From: Acinetobacter pittii
GTDB lineage: Bacteria; Pseudomonadota; Gammaproteobacteria; Pseudomonadales; Moraxellaceae
Length of the DNA stretch: 64,000 nt
Direction of reading: 5' to 3'
Assembly: GCF_034064985.1 (NCBI RefSeq)
Contig: NZ_CP139249.1
Location: forward strand, 124,001 to 188,000
The notes under the pieces were generated by a model. That model was not told where the DNA came from. It searched no databases and saw only the letters and a list, made by a program, of their open reading frames with translations. The position numbers and the translations under genes are program-made. This document shows, in pieces, positions 25,827-35,774 of this stretch; the first letter of the stretch is position 1; every line of letters begins with the position of its first letter.

Positions 25827-25886
25827 AAAGGCGAAAAAGAAGCGCTAGCGAACATGCAAGCTTATCGCGAGAAATACGGTATCTAA
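25827..25886 (+). repeat. Direct repeat, copy 2: displaced pyrE 3' end (attR-like)
   Basis: Same 60 bases as the real pyrE end, including the stop, but preceded by unrelated sequence (TTCAGTCATCACC), so it is not part of a gene. It is followed directly by a strong terminator, as expected if this was the original pyrE 3' end before the insertion. Confidence 0.9.
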
Positions 25887-25890
25887 AAAT

Positions 25891-25926
25891 AAAAAGGCAT
25901 ACTTCTAAATAAGGGTATGCCTTTTT
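25891..25926. terminator. Bidirectional terminator, probably the ancestral pyrE terminator
   Basis: AAAAAGGCATAC/GTATGCCTTTTT with a 12-base loop, between the displaced pyrE end and the convergent TonB receptor gene. Confidence 0.88.
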
Positions 25927-25935
25927 AATATTTAC

Positions 25936-28125
25936 TTAGAACTGATAATTCAAACGCAATAATACATTACGTGGTGTGCCTGGCATACTGTCTGAACGCC
26001 AGTACTCTTTATTAGTCAAATTATTCACTGCAAGCGTGACATTCCACGGATCTGCACTATAGCCAATCGCTGCATCGACACGATTAAAGCCTTCCATTTT
26101 TACTTGATTATTAATATTTGGATAATAAGACCCGACATAAGTCACGCCCACCTCGGTATACCACTGTTCGGTTGGTAAATAACGAACAAATAAATTACCA
26201 GTATTCTTAGATGTGTTTGCTAAATAATTACCTTCTTGTTCAGGCTTTTGTTTGTCTTCTTTTACCTTGGCGTCGGTATAACCATAACCACCGCGAACAA
26301 AGACGTTATCAAGTACGCGACCAATAAAACTAAATTCAAGACCACGAGATTGATGCTGACCAGCAGTTGCCCATACATCTGGTTGTTCATTAGGATTTGG
26401 TTTATAGCGGATATTATTTTTACGAATATCAAAAACAGAAAATTGAGTATTTAAACGATTATCTAACCATTCACTTTTTACACCCACTTCATATTGCTCG
26501 TTATATTGAGGCTCTTTATCCATTTTTGTGACATCGGTGTTTCCAGTAACTTGGTTAACACCCATTTGTCCGCCAAATGGAGCAAAGCTTTTAGAGTAAG
26601 ACGTATAAAAGCTATGTTCAGGAAGCGGTTGCCATACCAAACCAACATTTGGGCTAAAGCTGCCATCTTTTACATTACGGTGTTCTTTTGTCAGCTTATT
26701 GGTGGTTGAAAAGTCGAAGTAATCGTAGCGGAGTCCCATCATAAGTTTAAGTTGGTCATTTAGACCAATTAAATCTTGAATAAATACGCCGTAAGTTGTG
26801 CCTTCATTATAGTTATGCTGACTAATCTTTAATGGGCCATTGCCACGACTGTACTCTCGTTCACCAGTGATTGGATTAACGTAACCATAAATGGCCGACC
26901 CATTTTGAGTTTTATTGGCTAGACGTGGCTCTCGTTGTTCATAAGTCCAGTCTGTACCAACCATAATTTGGTGTTCAAGCTGGCCTGTCTTGAACTTTCC
27001 TTTAATATCAAATGTATTGGTTGTGGTCTTATTGCTGGTTTGTTGCCAGTAGTAAATTTGGTCGATGTAACCTTTTTTTGTACAAGCCTCATTCTTTGAG
27101 TTTTTTCCATCTAAACCACAATAATTTCCAAAATAAAAGTGGTCAAAGTTCTGTTCTGCTTGTCGGTAACTTGCCGCCCAGTGGAAGTTCCAATCAGGCG
27201 CATATTCATAATTCACATCGGTACGAACGACTTGCAAAATATCATCAACATAATCACCGTCTTGGGCAAATCCCATTTTAATAGAAGTTCCCGCAGGCAA
27301 GTTGTCACGTGTTGGTCCACGGTCAGGTACACGATTTAATTTGTCATAGGTATATTGTGTGGTCCAGGTCAGCTTTCCATCGTCATTCTTATAGGTAAAG
27401 CTTGGGGAAAACATCTCAATCTTATTTTCAATACCAGAGCGGAAGCTGCCTGCCTCGCCATATTCTCCAGTCAAACGCACTGCTAAATTGTCATTAAGTA
27501 CTTGGTTGATGTCAGCGGTTGTTCCGTAGTTATTGTATGAACCCGCATATGCGCCAACTGAACTTTTAGAGTCAAAATTGGCGAATTTACTCACCATATT
27601 TACAACCCCGCCGCCAGCACTACGGCCATATAAAACCGAAGCAGGGCCTTTTAAAATTTCTATACGTTCGATATTGGCTGTACTGCGGCGTACTTGTCCG
27701 CTTTCGCGTATGCCATCACGGTAAATATCACCTGTGTCAGCACCAAAACCACGAATCGTGATCCCATCGCCGCGCATATCGTAACTGGTTGATACCCCTG
27801 GTGTACCTTGCAGCATGACGCTTAAGTCATTCGATCCATAAATTTTATATTTCTGAACATCAATGGTATCAACGGTTTGAGGGATATCTTTTTTATCTAA
27901 ACCATTACGAGTGACATTGGCCTTGTCATAATCGATATAGCTTTTAATCGGGTCGAGCTCACTCATGGCCTCGATTTTTATGGTTGGCATGGTGGCTGCG
28001 GCTTTTGATGAGGAGCCAATCAATTCCTCGGCGTTAGCACCTTGAATATTTAAAATCATTAAACTGAGTAAGCTGAGCGGGAATGAACCCTTAATTTGGG
28101 GAGATGATATAGAAATTCTTAACAT
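25936..28125 (-). CDS. TonB-dependent siderophore receptor
   Basis: A 729-residue outer-membrane receptor. After a signal region (FPLSLLSLMILNIQGANA) come the plug domain (VTRNGLDKKDIPQTVDTIDVQ, DLSVMLQGTPGVSTSYDMRGDGITIRGF, RIEILKGPASVLYGRSAGGGVVNMVSK) and the 22-strand barrel, ending in aromatic NVLLRLNYQF. It should import an Fe3+-siderophore with TonB/ExbBD energy. The barrel loops include two cysteines (NYCGLDG ... EACTKKG), as in several catecholate receptors; the ligand is not determinable here. The ATG at 28125 is the best start, though without a good ribosome binding site; a TTG at 28146 is in frame. A Fur box lies about 40 bases upstream. Confidence 0.9.
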   Translation of the reverse strand: MLRISISSPQIKGSFPLSLLSLMILNIQGANAEELIGSSSKAAATMPTIKIEAMSELDPIKSYIDYDKANVTRNGLDKKDIPQTVDTIDVQKYKIYGSNDLSVMLQGTPGVSTSYDMRGDGITIRGFGADTGDIYRDGIRESGQVRRSTANIERIEILKGPASVLYGRSAGGGVVNMVSKFANFDSKSSVGAYAGSYNNYGTTADINQVLNDNLAVRLTGEYGEAGSFRSGIENKIEMFSPSFTYKNDDGKLTWTTQYTYDKLNRVPDRGPTRDNLPAGTSIKMGFAQDGDYVDDILQVVRTDVNYEYAPDWNFHWAASYRQAEQNFDHFYFGNYCGLDGKNSKNEACTKKGYIDQIYYWQQTSNKTTTNTFDIKGKFKTGQLEHQIMVGTDWTYEQREPRLANKTQNGSAIYGYVNPITGEREYSRGNGPLKISQHNYNEGTTYGVFIQDLIGLNDQLKLMMGLRYDYFDFSTTNKLTKEHRNVKDGSFSPNVGLVWQPLPEHSFYTSYSKSFAPFGGQMGVNQVTGNTDVTKMDKEPQYNEQYEVGVKSEWLDNRLNTQFSVFDIRKNNIRYKPNPNEQPDVWATAGQHQSRGLEFSFIGRVLDNVFVRGGYGYTDAKVKEDKQKPEQEGNYLANTSKNTGNLFVRYLPTEQWYTEVGVTYVGSYYPNINNQVKMEGFNRVDAAIGYSADPWNVTLAVNNLTNKEYWRSDSMPGTPRNVLLRLNYQF

Positions 28126-28159
28126 AAAAATAAAATCAATTAACAAAAATAAAAGTATA

Positions 28160-28178
28160 AATGATAATTATAATCATT
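28160..28178. promoter_or_regulatory. Fur box upstream of the TonB receptor
   Basis: TGATAAT-T-ATAATCA at 28162-28176, differing at one base from the 7-1-7 Fur consensus TGATAAT-N-ATTATCA, with flanking AA/TT symmetry. It predicts iron repression of the receptor gene. Confidence 0.8.
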
Positions 28179-28311
28179 TAATTGTTTAGAATAAAAGAAC
28201 TATTAACTTAAAAAATGGCATATTTATTTTTTATTAACTGATTTTTAAGAAGTTAATTAGAAAATTAAAGGACTTGTTGGGTTGACTCATTAGTTTTTCT
28301 TGTTAATTAGG

Positions 28312-28353
28312 TTTTAGAGGGGGCTTTTTATTGATAAAAATGCCCCTCTAAAA
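28312..28353. repeat. Long imperfect hairpin at the end of the DUF1737 gene
   Basis: Arms TTTTAGAGGGG/CCCCTCTAAAA (11 bp), then two mismatched bases, then TTTTTAT/ATAAAAA (7 bp) around a TG loop. It abuts the stop codon of the gene at 28354. No T run follows in either direction, so it is either an inefficient terminator or an RNA-stabilising structure. Confidence 0.6.
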
Positions 28354-28566
28354 TCACGCATTATTTTTGAGAACATCTAAAATATCCATTTCTGGATCAT
28401 AATTTTCATCAATTGTTTTGCAAATCGCTTGGCCTACAATAACTTGAGAGCCATTAAAAGTCATAGTAGGTGCTTCATAGAGCTCCCAACCATGATTAAG
28501 TGCTTTAGTCACTCGTGCACAAAAAGCAGAGTCATCAGGTCCGGTTAAATAGCGATAAAGTTTCAT
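28354..28566 (-). CDS. DUF1737-domain small protein
   Basis: A 70-residue protein, MKLYRYLTGPDDSAFCARVTKALNHGWELYEAPTMTFNG then QVIVGQAICK, which is the DUF1737 fold (KLYRYLTGPDD...F..RV..AL..GWELYG.P). The function of the family is unknown. The acidic C-terminus (YDPEMDILDVL) is extra. It is a single gene between the TonB receptor and gshB. Confidence 0.85.
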   Translation of the reverse strand: MKLYRYLTGPDDSAFCARVTKALNHGWELYEAPTMTFNGSQVIVGQAICKTIDENYDPEMDILDVLKNNA

Positions 28567-28726
28567 CTTTAGCCTTTAAAAATAATATTTTATGGGAGTA
28601 GTTTAACTGAATTTACCTTAATTCAAGATAAAGAAATAACCGATAAGGTTTTACTAAAATTAAGAAAAACGAGTGAAAAATCTCAGCTATACTCATGCTA
28701 ATTTAAATTTTAAGAAGAGCTTGAGC

Positions 28727-29671
28727 ATGCGTGTACTTGTCGTCATGGATCCGATTGAAACCGTAAATCTGAAAAAGGATTCAACCATGGCAATGTTGTG
28801 GGCGGCGAGCCGTCGTGGACATGAGTTAGGTTATGCATTACAACAAGATTTATATATCGATCAAGGTAAGGCTTACGGTCTCATCTCTCCGTTAAAAGTT
28901 TTCGAAGATTACAACCATTATTATGAGTTAGGCGAAAAGAAAAAAGAATCTATCGCGGCTTATGATGTTGTCCTTATGCGTAAAGATCCGCCTTTTGACA
29001 TGAACTTTGTCTACACAACTTATGTGCTTGAACAAGCCGAGCGTGAAGGTTCATGGATTATTAATAAGCCCCAATCACTGCGTGACTGCAATGAAAAATT
29101 GTTTGCTACGCAATTTCCTGAATTACAGGTGCCAACACTTGTAACATCGCAGCAGAGTTTGATTCGCGAATTTATTACCGAGCACGGTGATGTGATCGTT
29201 AAGCCACTTGATGGTATGGGTGGTATGGGTATTTTCCGTTTATACCAAGACGGTGTAAATATTGGTTCTACCTTAGAAATGCTTACGGAATTAGGTACCC
29301 GCCCAATTATGGCTCAGCGTTATATTCCTGAAATTGTAGAAGGGGATAAACGAATTTTAATGGTAAATGGCGAGCCTATTCCTTACTGTCTGGCACGTAT
29401 TCCGCAAAATGGTGAAGTACGCGGTAACTTGGCAGCTGGTGGCTTAGGTCAAGCGCGTCCACTCACAGAAAATGACAAACTCATTGCTGCTAAAGTTGGT
29501 CCTTTCTTACGTGAAAAAGGTTTGGTATTTGTAGGTCTTGATGTAATTGGGAATTATGTCACTGAAATTAATGTGACAAGCCCAACTTGTATTCGTGAAA
29601 TTGATGCGCAATTTGGTACATCAATTGCCGATGACCTATTTGATGTATTAGAAGCCGGTCGTCCAGCATAA
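28727..29671 (+). CDS. gshB: Glutathione synthetase
   Basis: A 314-residue ATP-grasp ligase joining gamma-Glu-Cys with glycine. Family signs are MRVLVVMDPIETVNLKKDSTMAMLWAA, LMRKDPPFDMNFVYTTYVLE, the ATP-binding loop KPLDGMGGMGIFRL and the C-terminal EINVTSPTCIREID. The start is at ATG 28727, the usual GshB N-terminus; the frame continues up to a GTG at 28673, which is not needed. It is followed by a 240-base gap with only a mismatched hairpin (29681-29719) before murG. Confidence 0.96.
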   Translation: MRVLVVMDPIETVNLKKDSTMAMLWAASRRGHELGYALQQDLYIDQGKAYGLISPLKVFEDYNHYYELGEKKKESIAAYDVVLMRKDPPFDMNFVYTTYVLEQAEREGSWIINKPQSLRDCNEKLFATQFPELQVPTLVTSQQSLIREFITEHGDVIVKPLDGMGGMGIFRLYQDGVNIGSTLEMLTELGTRPIMAQRYIPEIVEGDKRILMVNGEPIPYCLARIPQNGEVRGNLAAGGLGQARPLTENDKLIAAKVGPFLREKGLVFVGLDVIGNYVTEINVTSPTCIREIDAQFGTSIADDLFDVLEAGRPA

Positions 29672-29908
29672 GGGTCTAGTTCGGGCGGTTTCCTAAGCTT
29701 ATTATTGGAAATCACCCGAAAATATATGAATTAATAAAATCACAATATGAAATACGCTAGCGCTTTGTAGGCATATTTTCAAAAAAGCACATCTTTCTGT
29801 TATAAACGAGTGAAATTCGCTTTTCGTTAATGAAGCTTTAGGATTAAAATAAACGGCTACAAAAATAGATGACAATTTCCATTGTTTTTTGAGTTGAAGA
29901 ATTAGACC

Positions 29909-31006
29909 GTGACCGATTCACAGCAAAGCAAACCTAAACATGTCATGATGATGGCTGCCGGTACTGGTGGACATGTTTTTCCAGCCCTCGCCGTAGCCAA
30001 ACAACTTCAACAACAAGGTTGTCAAGTTTCATGGTTAGCCACGCCAACAGGTATGGAAAATCGTTTATTAAAAGATCAAAATATTCCAATTTATCAAATT
30101 GATATTCAAGGTGTGCGTGGAAACGGAGTGATCCGTAAACTTGCTGCACCTTTTAAAATTTTAAAAGCAACTTTTAGTGCAATGCGCTATATGAAACAGC
30201 TTAAAGTGGATGCTGTTGCAGGCTTTGGGGGATATGTGGCAGGCCCGGGTGGGCTAGCAGCGCGTTTATTAGGTATTCCTGTTCTCATCCATGAGCAAAA
30301 TGCGGTTGCAGGATTTACCAATGCACAGTTATCCCGTGTTGCTAAAGTGGTATGTGAAGCGTTTCCAAATACATTTCCTGCTAGCGAAAAAGTAGTGACA
30401 ACCGGCAATCCGGTACGTCGTGAAATCACTGATATCTTAAGTCCAAAGTGGCGCTATGATGAACGCGAGCAAGCGGGTAAGCCGTTAAATATTTTAATTG
30501 TGGGCGGCTCTTTAGGTGCAAAAGCACTGAATGAACGCTTACCTCCGGCATTAAAACAACTTGAAGTTCCACTGAATATTTTCCATCAATGTGGTCAGCA
30601 ACAGGTTGAAGCAACTCAAGCTTTGTACGCAGACGTACCAGCAAATTTGACCGTACAGGTTTTGCCGTTTATTGAAGATATGGCGAAAGCTTATAGCGAA
30701 GCAGACCTGATTATTTGCCGTGCTGGTGCTTTAACTGTGACAGAAGTAGCAACAGCTGGTGTTGCAGCAGTTTTTGTACCGCTTCCTATTGCGGTGGATG
30801 ACCACCAAACTGCAAATGCCAAATTTCTGGCCGATGTCGGTGCTGCAAAAATTTGCCAGCAATCGACTATGACACCAGAAGTTTTAAATCAATTGTTTAC
30901 TACGCTGATGAATCGCCAATTACTTACAGAAATGGCAGTGAAAGCGCGTCAACATGCCCAACCAAATGCAACTCAGCATGTGGTTGATCTTATCCAAAAA
31001 ATGTAA
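29909..31006 (+). CDS. murG: UDP-N-acetylglucosamine transferase MurG (lipid II synthase)
   Basis: A 365-residue GT28 glycosyltransferase that adds GlcNAc to lipid I on the inner face of the membrane. The N-terminal glycine-rich loop is [15 protein letters not shown], with [11 protein letters not shown] and the C-terminal donor site [23 protein letters not shown] followed by DDHQTANA. It begins with GTG 29909. It heads a tight run murG-murC-ddl-ftsQ-ftsA-ftsZ-lpxC with gaps of 11, 37, 2, 60, 164 and 110 bases. Confidence 0.97.
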   Translation: MTDSQQSKPKHVMMMAAGTGGHVFPALAVAKQLQQQGCQVSWLATPTGMENRLLKDQNIPIYQIDIQGVRGNGVIRKLAAPFKILKATFSAMRYMKQLKVDAVAGFGGYVAGPGGLAARLLGIPVLIHEQNAVAGFTNAQLSRVAKVVCEAFPNTFPASEKVVTTGNPVRREITDILSPKWRYDEREQAGKPLNILIVGGSLGAKALNERLPPALKQLEVPLNIFHQCGQQQVEATQALYADVPANLTVQVLPFIEDMAKAYSEADLIICRAGALTVTEVATAGVAAVFVPLPIAVDDHQTANAKFLADVGAAKICQQSTMTPEVLNQLFTTLMNRQLLTEMAVKARQHAQPNATQHVVDLIQKM

Positions 31007-31017
31007 TCGGATTTACT

Positions 31018-32466
31018 ATGTCTCCATCAACAGCTGCGAACCAAGCAAAAAAACTGATTAAAGTGCCTGAAATGCGCCGTATCAAACACATTCATTTTGT
31101 GGGGATCGGTGGCGCTGGGATGTGTGGCATTGCAGAGGTATTGGGCAACCAAGGCTATAAAATTTCCGGTTCAGACATTAAAGCGTCTAAAACTACAGAA
31201 CAATTAGAGAAAAATGGCATCAAAGTTTATATTGGCCATCAACCGGAAAATATTAAAAATGCCAATGTGCTTGTAGTTTCTACAGCAATTGATCCAGAAA
31301 ATCCGGAAATTAAAGCTGCAATTGAACAGCGTGTTCCAATTGTACGTCGTGCAGAAATGCTAGGTGAGCTTATGCGTTACCGTCACGGTATTGCTGTGGC
31401 TGGTACACATGGTAAAACTACAACCACAAGTCTTTTGACGACAATGTTGGCGGAAGAAAACCTTGATCCAACTTATGTTATTGGCGGCTTACTTAACAGT
31501 ACAGGCGTAAATGCGGCTTTAGGTGAAAGCCGTTTTATCGTAGCTGAAGCTGATGAATCGGATGCATCTTTCCTTTATTTGCAACCAATGGCAGCGATTG
31601 TAACCAATATCGATGCTGACCATATGGACACCTATGAAGGTAGTTTTGATAAATTAAAAGATACGTTTGTACAGTTCCTTCATAACTTACCATTTTATGG
31701 TTTGGCTGTAGTTTGTGGTGATGATGCGAACATTCGTGAAATTTTGCCGCGTGTAGGCCGTCCGGTTATTACTTATGGTTTTAATGAAGATAATGACATT
31801 CGTGCAGTTGATATTGAACAAGATGGTATGCAATCGCACTTCACTGTGTTGCGTAAAGGTCGTGAACCATTGCGTTTAACAATTAATCAACCAGGCTTAC
31901 ATAATGTTTTAAATGCCTTAGCAGCAATTGGTGTTGCAACAGATGAAGGTGTTTCTGATGATGCAATTAGCCGTGCATTAGAAGGATTTAGTGGTGTAGG
32001 TCGCCGCTTCCAAGTGCAAGGTGAATTTGAACTTGCTGATGGCAACGTTAAGTTAGTTGATGACTATGGACATCATCCGAAAGAAGTAGAAGCAACTATT
32101 AAAGCTGCTCGCCAAAGCCATCCGGATCGTCGTTTGGTTATGTTGTTCCAACCACACCGTTACTCTCGTACTCGCGATTGTTTTGATGACTTCATTGAAG
32201 TGCTCTCTCAAGTCGACCAATTATTATTATTGGAAGTTTACCCAGCTGGTGAAAAACCTATTGTGGGTGCAGACAGCCGTACTTTAGCGCGTAGTATTCG
32301 TTTACGTGGACAAGTAGAGCCGATTTTGGTCGATCCGGTTGAAGGTAATTTGCAAAACATCATGCAAAATGTGTTACAACCAAATGACTTGTTATTAACA
32401 CAAGGTGCGGGTAACGTGGGAGCAATTTCAGTAGAACTTGCACAACACCATTTGTATGTGAAATAA
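31018..32466 (+). CDS. murC: UDP-N-acetylmuramate--L-alanine ligase
   Basis: A 482-residue Mur ligase adding the first amino acid (L-Ala) to UDP-MurNAc. Rossmann-type UDP-binding loop [17 protein letters not shown] near residue 25, ATP-binding [12 protein letters not shown] near 130, the [12 protein letters not shown] segment and [13 protein letters not shown] in the C-terminal domain are all present. Gene order murG-murC-ddl is the usual dcw layout. Confidence 0.98.
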   Translation: MSPSTAANQAKKLIKVPEMRRIKHIHFVGIGGAGMCGIAEVLGNQGYKISGSDIKASKTTEQLEKNGIKVYIGHQPENIKNANVLVVSTAIDPENPEIKAAIEQRVPIVRRAEMLGELMRYRHGIAVAGTHGKTTTTSLLTTMLAEENLDPTYVIGGLLNSTGVNAALGESRFIVAEADESDASFLYLQPMAAIVTNIDADHMDTYEGSFDKLKDTFVQFLHNLPFYGLAVVCGDDANIREILPRVGRPVITYGFNEDNDIRAVDIEQDGMQSHFTVLRKGREPLRLTINQPGLHNVLNALAAIGVATDEGVSDDAISRALEGFSGVGRRFQVQGEFELADGNVKLVDDYGHHPKEVEATIKAARQSHPDRRLVMLFQPHRYSRTRDCFDDFIEVLSQVDQLLLLEVYPAGEKPIVGADSRTLARSIRLRGQVEPILVDPVEGNLQNIMQNVLQPNDLLLTQGAGNVGAISVELAQHHLYVK

Positions 32467-32503
32467 ACAAAAAGTATTGAATAATCGGGTTAAGGATTTA
32501 AAC

Positions 32504-33430
32504 GTGTCAAATGCTACAAAATTCGGCAAAGTTGCCGTGTTGTTTGGTGGGAAATCGGCTGAGCGTGCTGTGTCTTTGGATAGTGGTCAGGCAGTTTTGG
32601 ACGCTTTGTTACGTTCAGGTGTTCAGGCTGAAGCATTTGATCCACAAGACCGCAGTGTGACTGAACTTGTAAATTATGATCGTGCATTTATTGTATTGCA
32701 TGGTCGCGGCGGTGAAGATGGCCAAATTCAAGGTGTGCTTGAATGGTTAAATCTGCCTTATACAGGAACAGGCGTGCAAGGTTCTGCTATTGGCATGGAT
32801 AAAGTTAAAACCAAGCAAATCTGGCAAGGTAGCGATTTACCTACAGCGCCATATCGTATTATTACTAAAGAAACAGATTTAGATGCGGTGATTGCTGAGT
32901 TAGGTTTACCTGTCATTATTAAACCTGTACATGAAGGCTCAAGTGTCGGCATGAGTAAGGTTGAGAAAGCAGAAGACTTTGCAGCAGCAATTGAAAAAGC
33001 GACTCAGCACGATGCTGTGGTGATGGCAGAAAAATGGATCACTGGTCGTGAATTCACAATTTCATTCCTCAATGGGCAGCCTTTGCCGGTTATTCGTTTG
33101 CAACCACCAGCAGATGTAGCTTTCTACGACTATGAAGCGAAATATCAACGTAATGATGTAGAGTATGGTATTCCTTGTGGTCTCAGTGAGGCTGAAGAGA
33201 AAAACCTACAAGCATTGTGTTTACGTGCTTTTCAGGCGGTGGGTGCAGAAGGCTGGGGTCGTATTGATGCGATGCAGGATGAGCAAGGTAATTTCTGGCT
33301 TTTAGAAGTAAACACTGTTCCAGGTATGACCAGTCACTCTTTAGTTCCAAAAGCTGCTAAAGCGGTTGGTTATAGCTTTGATGAATTGTGTGTTGCGATT
33401 CTTGAGCAAACATTGGAAGGTACGGCTTAA
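32504..33430 (+). CDS. ddl: D-alanine--D-alanine ligase
   Basis: A 308-residue ATP-grasp enzyme supplying D-Ala-D-Ala for peptidoglycan. It has KVAVLFGGKSAERAVSL, LHGRGGEDGQIQG, the EGSSVGMSKV loop and LLEVNTVPGMTSHSL. GTG 32504 (VSNATKFGKV) is chosen because AAGGA lies 8 bases upstream; the frame extends to 32477 without a site. ftsQ begins 2 bases after its stop. By position it corresponds to DdlB. Confidence 0.96.
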   Translation: MSNATKFGKVAVLFGGKSAERAVSLDSGQAVLDALLRSGVQAEAFDPQDRSVTELVNYDRAFIVLHGRGGEDGQIQGVLEWLNLPYTGTGVQGSAIGMDKVKTKQIWQGSDLPTAPYRIITKETDLDAVIAELGLPVIIKPVHEGSSVGMSKVEKAEDFAAAIEKATQHDAVVMAEKWITGREFTISFLNGQPLPVIRLQPPADVAFYDYEAKYQRNDVEYGIPCGLSEAEEKNLQALCLRAFQAVGAEGWGRIDAMQDEQGNFWLLEVNTVPGMTSHSLVPKAAKAVGYSFDELCVAILEQTLEGTA

Positions 33431-33432
33431 AT

Positions 33433-34287
33433 ATGGCACAACTTCCGGCTTCCATGCGCCGTAAACGTGCGGCCATCACCTCTATTCATGATAAACCGCC
33501 TACGCGTAAGCAGAAACTTGCGAATGCTGGTGGATGGGTGCTGTTGGTTATTGCTTTTGTAGTGCTGGCAGTCGGGATTTATGGGTTATATAAAGTTATT
33601 ACAGATGCAACAGTTGCAAAACTAGAAGTTGTAGGTTCAGCATCTTCTGTTGAAACCCAACAAGTGATGCAACATGTTGCTCCAATTATAAAAGCAAATT
33701 ATTTCACATCTGATTTAGAGCAGATTCGTGACAAAACATTAGAAATTTCATGGGTAGACCGAGTTGTTGTATCTCGTGCTTGGCCCAATGGTATTCGTGT
33801 TCGTGTCATGCCTCGACATGCTATCGCCCGTTGGGGAACAGGTCGCTTGTTAAGCGATGGAGGCGATGTATTTAGTGAGGCGGAGCCAACAATTCATCCT
33901 GAACTTCCGTTGCTTCATGGGCCGGTAAGTCAGTCAAAAATGATGATGCGACGCTATAATGAAATTAATCAATTATTCCATCCTGTCAATTTACGCTTAA
34001 AAGAGTTATATCTGACTGAGCGAATGACTTGGTTTATGCAGTTTGACTCTGGTTTACGCATTATTGTTGACCAAGATCAAACAATGAATAAGTTGCAACG
34101 TTTAAGTCATTTGGCACAATCTGACTTAAAACAAGTGTGGCCGAAAATCTCAGCCATTGATTTGCGATATCGTAATGGATTATCTATTCAATGGAAGAAC
34201 GCAACACCACCTAAAATTGTGAATGGTCAGTTTGTTGTAACGATTGATGACACAAGCATTGCAGGTGGAACAAAAGCAAAGCCATAA
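33433..34287 (+). CDS. ftsQ: Cell division protein FtsQ
   Basis: A 284-residue bitopic protein: basic cytoplasmic N-terminus (MRRKRAAITSIHDKPPTRKQK), one transmembrane helix (GGWVLLVIAFVVLAVGIYGLYKV), then the POTRA domain (VAKLEVVGSASSVETQQVMQHVAPII) and the beta domain (WVDRVVVSRAWPNGIRVRVMPRHAIARW). In the divisome it forms the FtsQLB complex that controls septal wall synthesis. Confidence 0.95.
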   Translation: MAQLPASMRRKRAAITSIHDKPPTRKQKLANAGGWVLLVIAFVVLAVGIYGLYKVITDATVAKLEVVGSASSVETQQVMQHVAPIIKANYFTSDLEQIRDKTLEISWVDRVVVSRAWPNGIRVRVMPRHAIARWGTGRLLSDGGDVFSEAEPTIHPELPLLHGPVSQSKMMMRRYNEINQLFHPVNLRLKELYLTERMTWFMQFDSGLRIIVDQDQTMNKLQRLSHLAQSDLKQVWPKISAIDLRYRNGLSIQWKNATPPKIVNGQFVVTIDDTSIAGGTKAKP

Positions 34288-34347
34288 TACGTGGCTTTAA
34301 AATAGGCAATTTGCCTGGTATTAAACAACAAAGAAATGGTATGAGTG

Positions 34348-35610
34348 ATGAGTGAAGCTGTTCCCTCAGTTGTTGCGATTGACATTGGGACGCATAAAGT
34401 TTCAGTTTTGATTGGAAAAATTCATGCGCCGGATAACATTCAAGTTATCGGTATGGCAACTGCTCGCAATCGAGGCATGAATAAAGGAAAAATTGTAAGC
34501 CTCGATAAAGTCATTGCTGCGATTAAAAATGCTGTTGCAGAAGCGGAAAATATGGCCGAATGTCGCATTCATAGCGCCTGGGTATCTATTCCGAGTACCG
34601 AGCTGCAAAGCTTTTATGCCTCTGGTCGCACACCAGTATCTAATCCAGCACATGTGATTACAACAAATGAAGTTGTGCGCGCGTTAGAATTGGCAAAAGC
34701 AAGTCATGTGACTTCGGATTACTATTTAGCAAGTGCAGTGCCGTTAGGTTTTGAATTGGGTGATTCTGCTGAATGGGTGCAGAATCCAATTAATATGACT
34801 GCCCATAGTATGACTGGACATTATCAGTTAATGATGATGCCTATAGCGACTATGCAAAACCTTGATCGTGCCATGAAAGGTGCAAATATCGGGGTTGAAA
34901 AAATGGTGGTGTCTTGTCTGGCAACCGCTGAGGCAAGCTTGCTGAAAGATGAAAAAGAGTACGGTGTTTGTCTGGTTGATATTGGCGCAGGCATTACCAA
35001 TCTTGCAGTTTATCTTGATGGACGTTTAGCTCTGGCGCGTACATTGCAACGTGGTGGTGAGCATGTCACACGTGATATTGCTGCTGTATTGCAAACTACG
35101 ACAGAAGAAGCTGAACGAATTAAAATTCTACATGGTTGCGTCGATTTAAGTGCTGTTAAGCCAGATCACATGATTCAAGTAGAAGGAATTGATGGCCCTC
35201 AAACCATTAGCCGGATTGAGTTGTCAGAAATTATTATTGCCCGTTATGAAGAGATCTTTAGCCAGATTCGCGATGAACTCGAACAAAGCGGTGCAATTCA
35301 TGGTTTATACCATGGGGTAGTATTGACAGGGGATGCTTGTCAAATAGAAGGTATGGTGAGTTTAGCTCGTCGTATGTTGGGTGTATCTGCACATTTGGGT
35401 AATCCGCCGTTACAGGTTTATGCTGATGATCAACATCAAGCAGCCTTACGTCGTTCTATGTATGCAACAGCAGCTGGTTTGCTCATGTTTAGCCAAAGTG
35501 AGTTGCAAGATGCTGTTGAAGAGCCTGAAGAGGCAAATGACCGTTCGGTATGGGAACGAATGGTAAATGGCTGGAATGCGTTTAATAGCAAGTTAAAAGC
35601 CATTTTTTAG
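34348..35610 (+). CDS. ftsA: Cell division protein FtsA
   Basis: A 420-residue actin-like ATPase that tethers FtsZ to the membrane. It shows the phosphate-1 motif VVAIDIGTHKVSVLIG, GKIVSLDKVIAAIKNAV in subdomain 1C, VCLVDIGAGITNLAVYLDGRLA and the C-terminal amphipathic membrane-targeting helix WERMVNGWNAFNSKLKAIF. ATG 34348 gives the family start MSEAVPS; a GTG one codon earlier is in frame. Confidence 0.97.
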   Translation: MSEAVPSVVAIDIGTHKVSVLIGKIHAPDNIQVIGMATARNRGMNKGKIVSLDKVIAAIKNAVAEAENMAECRIHSAWVSIPSTELQSFYASGRTPVSNPAHVITTNEVVRALELAKASHVTSDYYLASAVPLGFELGDSAEWVQNPINMTAHSMTGHYQLMMMPIATMQNLDRAMKGANIGVEKMVVSCLATAEASLLKDEKEYGVCLVDIGAGITNLAVYLDGRLALARTLQRGGEHVTRDIAAVLQTTTEEAERIKILHGCVDLSAVKPDHMIQVEGIDGPQTISRIELSEIIIARYEEIFSQIRDELEQSGAIHGLYHGVVLTGDACQIEGMVSLARRMLGVSAHLGNPPLQVYADDQHQAALRRSMYATAAGLLMFSQSELQDAVEEPEEANDRSVWERMVNGWNAFNSKLKAIF

Positions 35611-35774
35611 GATGTATGTATTTATTGGTAGAATTGTTAGGAAGTTGTAAGAGAAAACCGCTGTACTTGACAAGGTTGGTATTGCACAGCATTCTTAAAA
35701 TTAGTTATTTTTGAAAATCAAGGCAGTATACGGGCTGAAGTGACTGCCATAATGTATTAGGAACCCTAAAGGTC

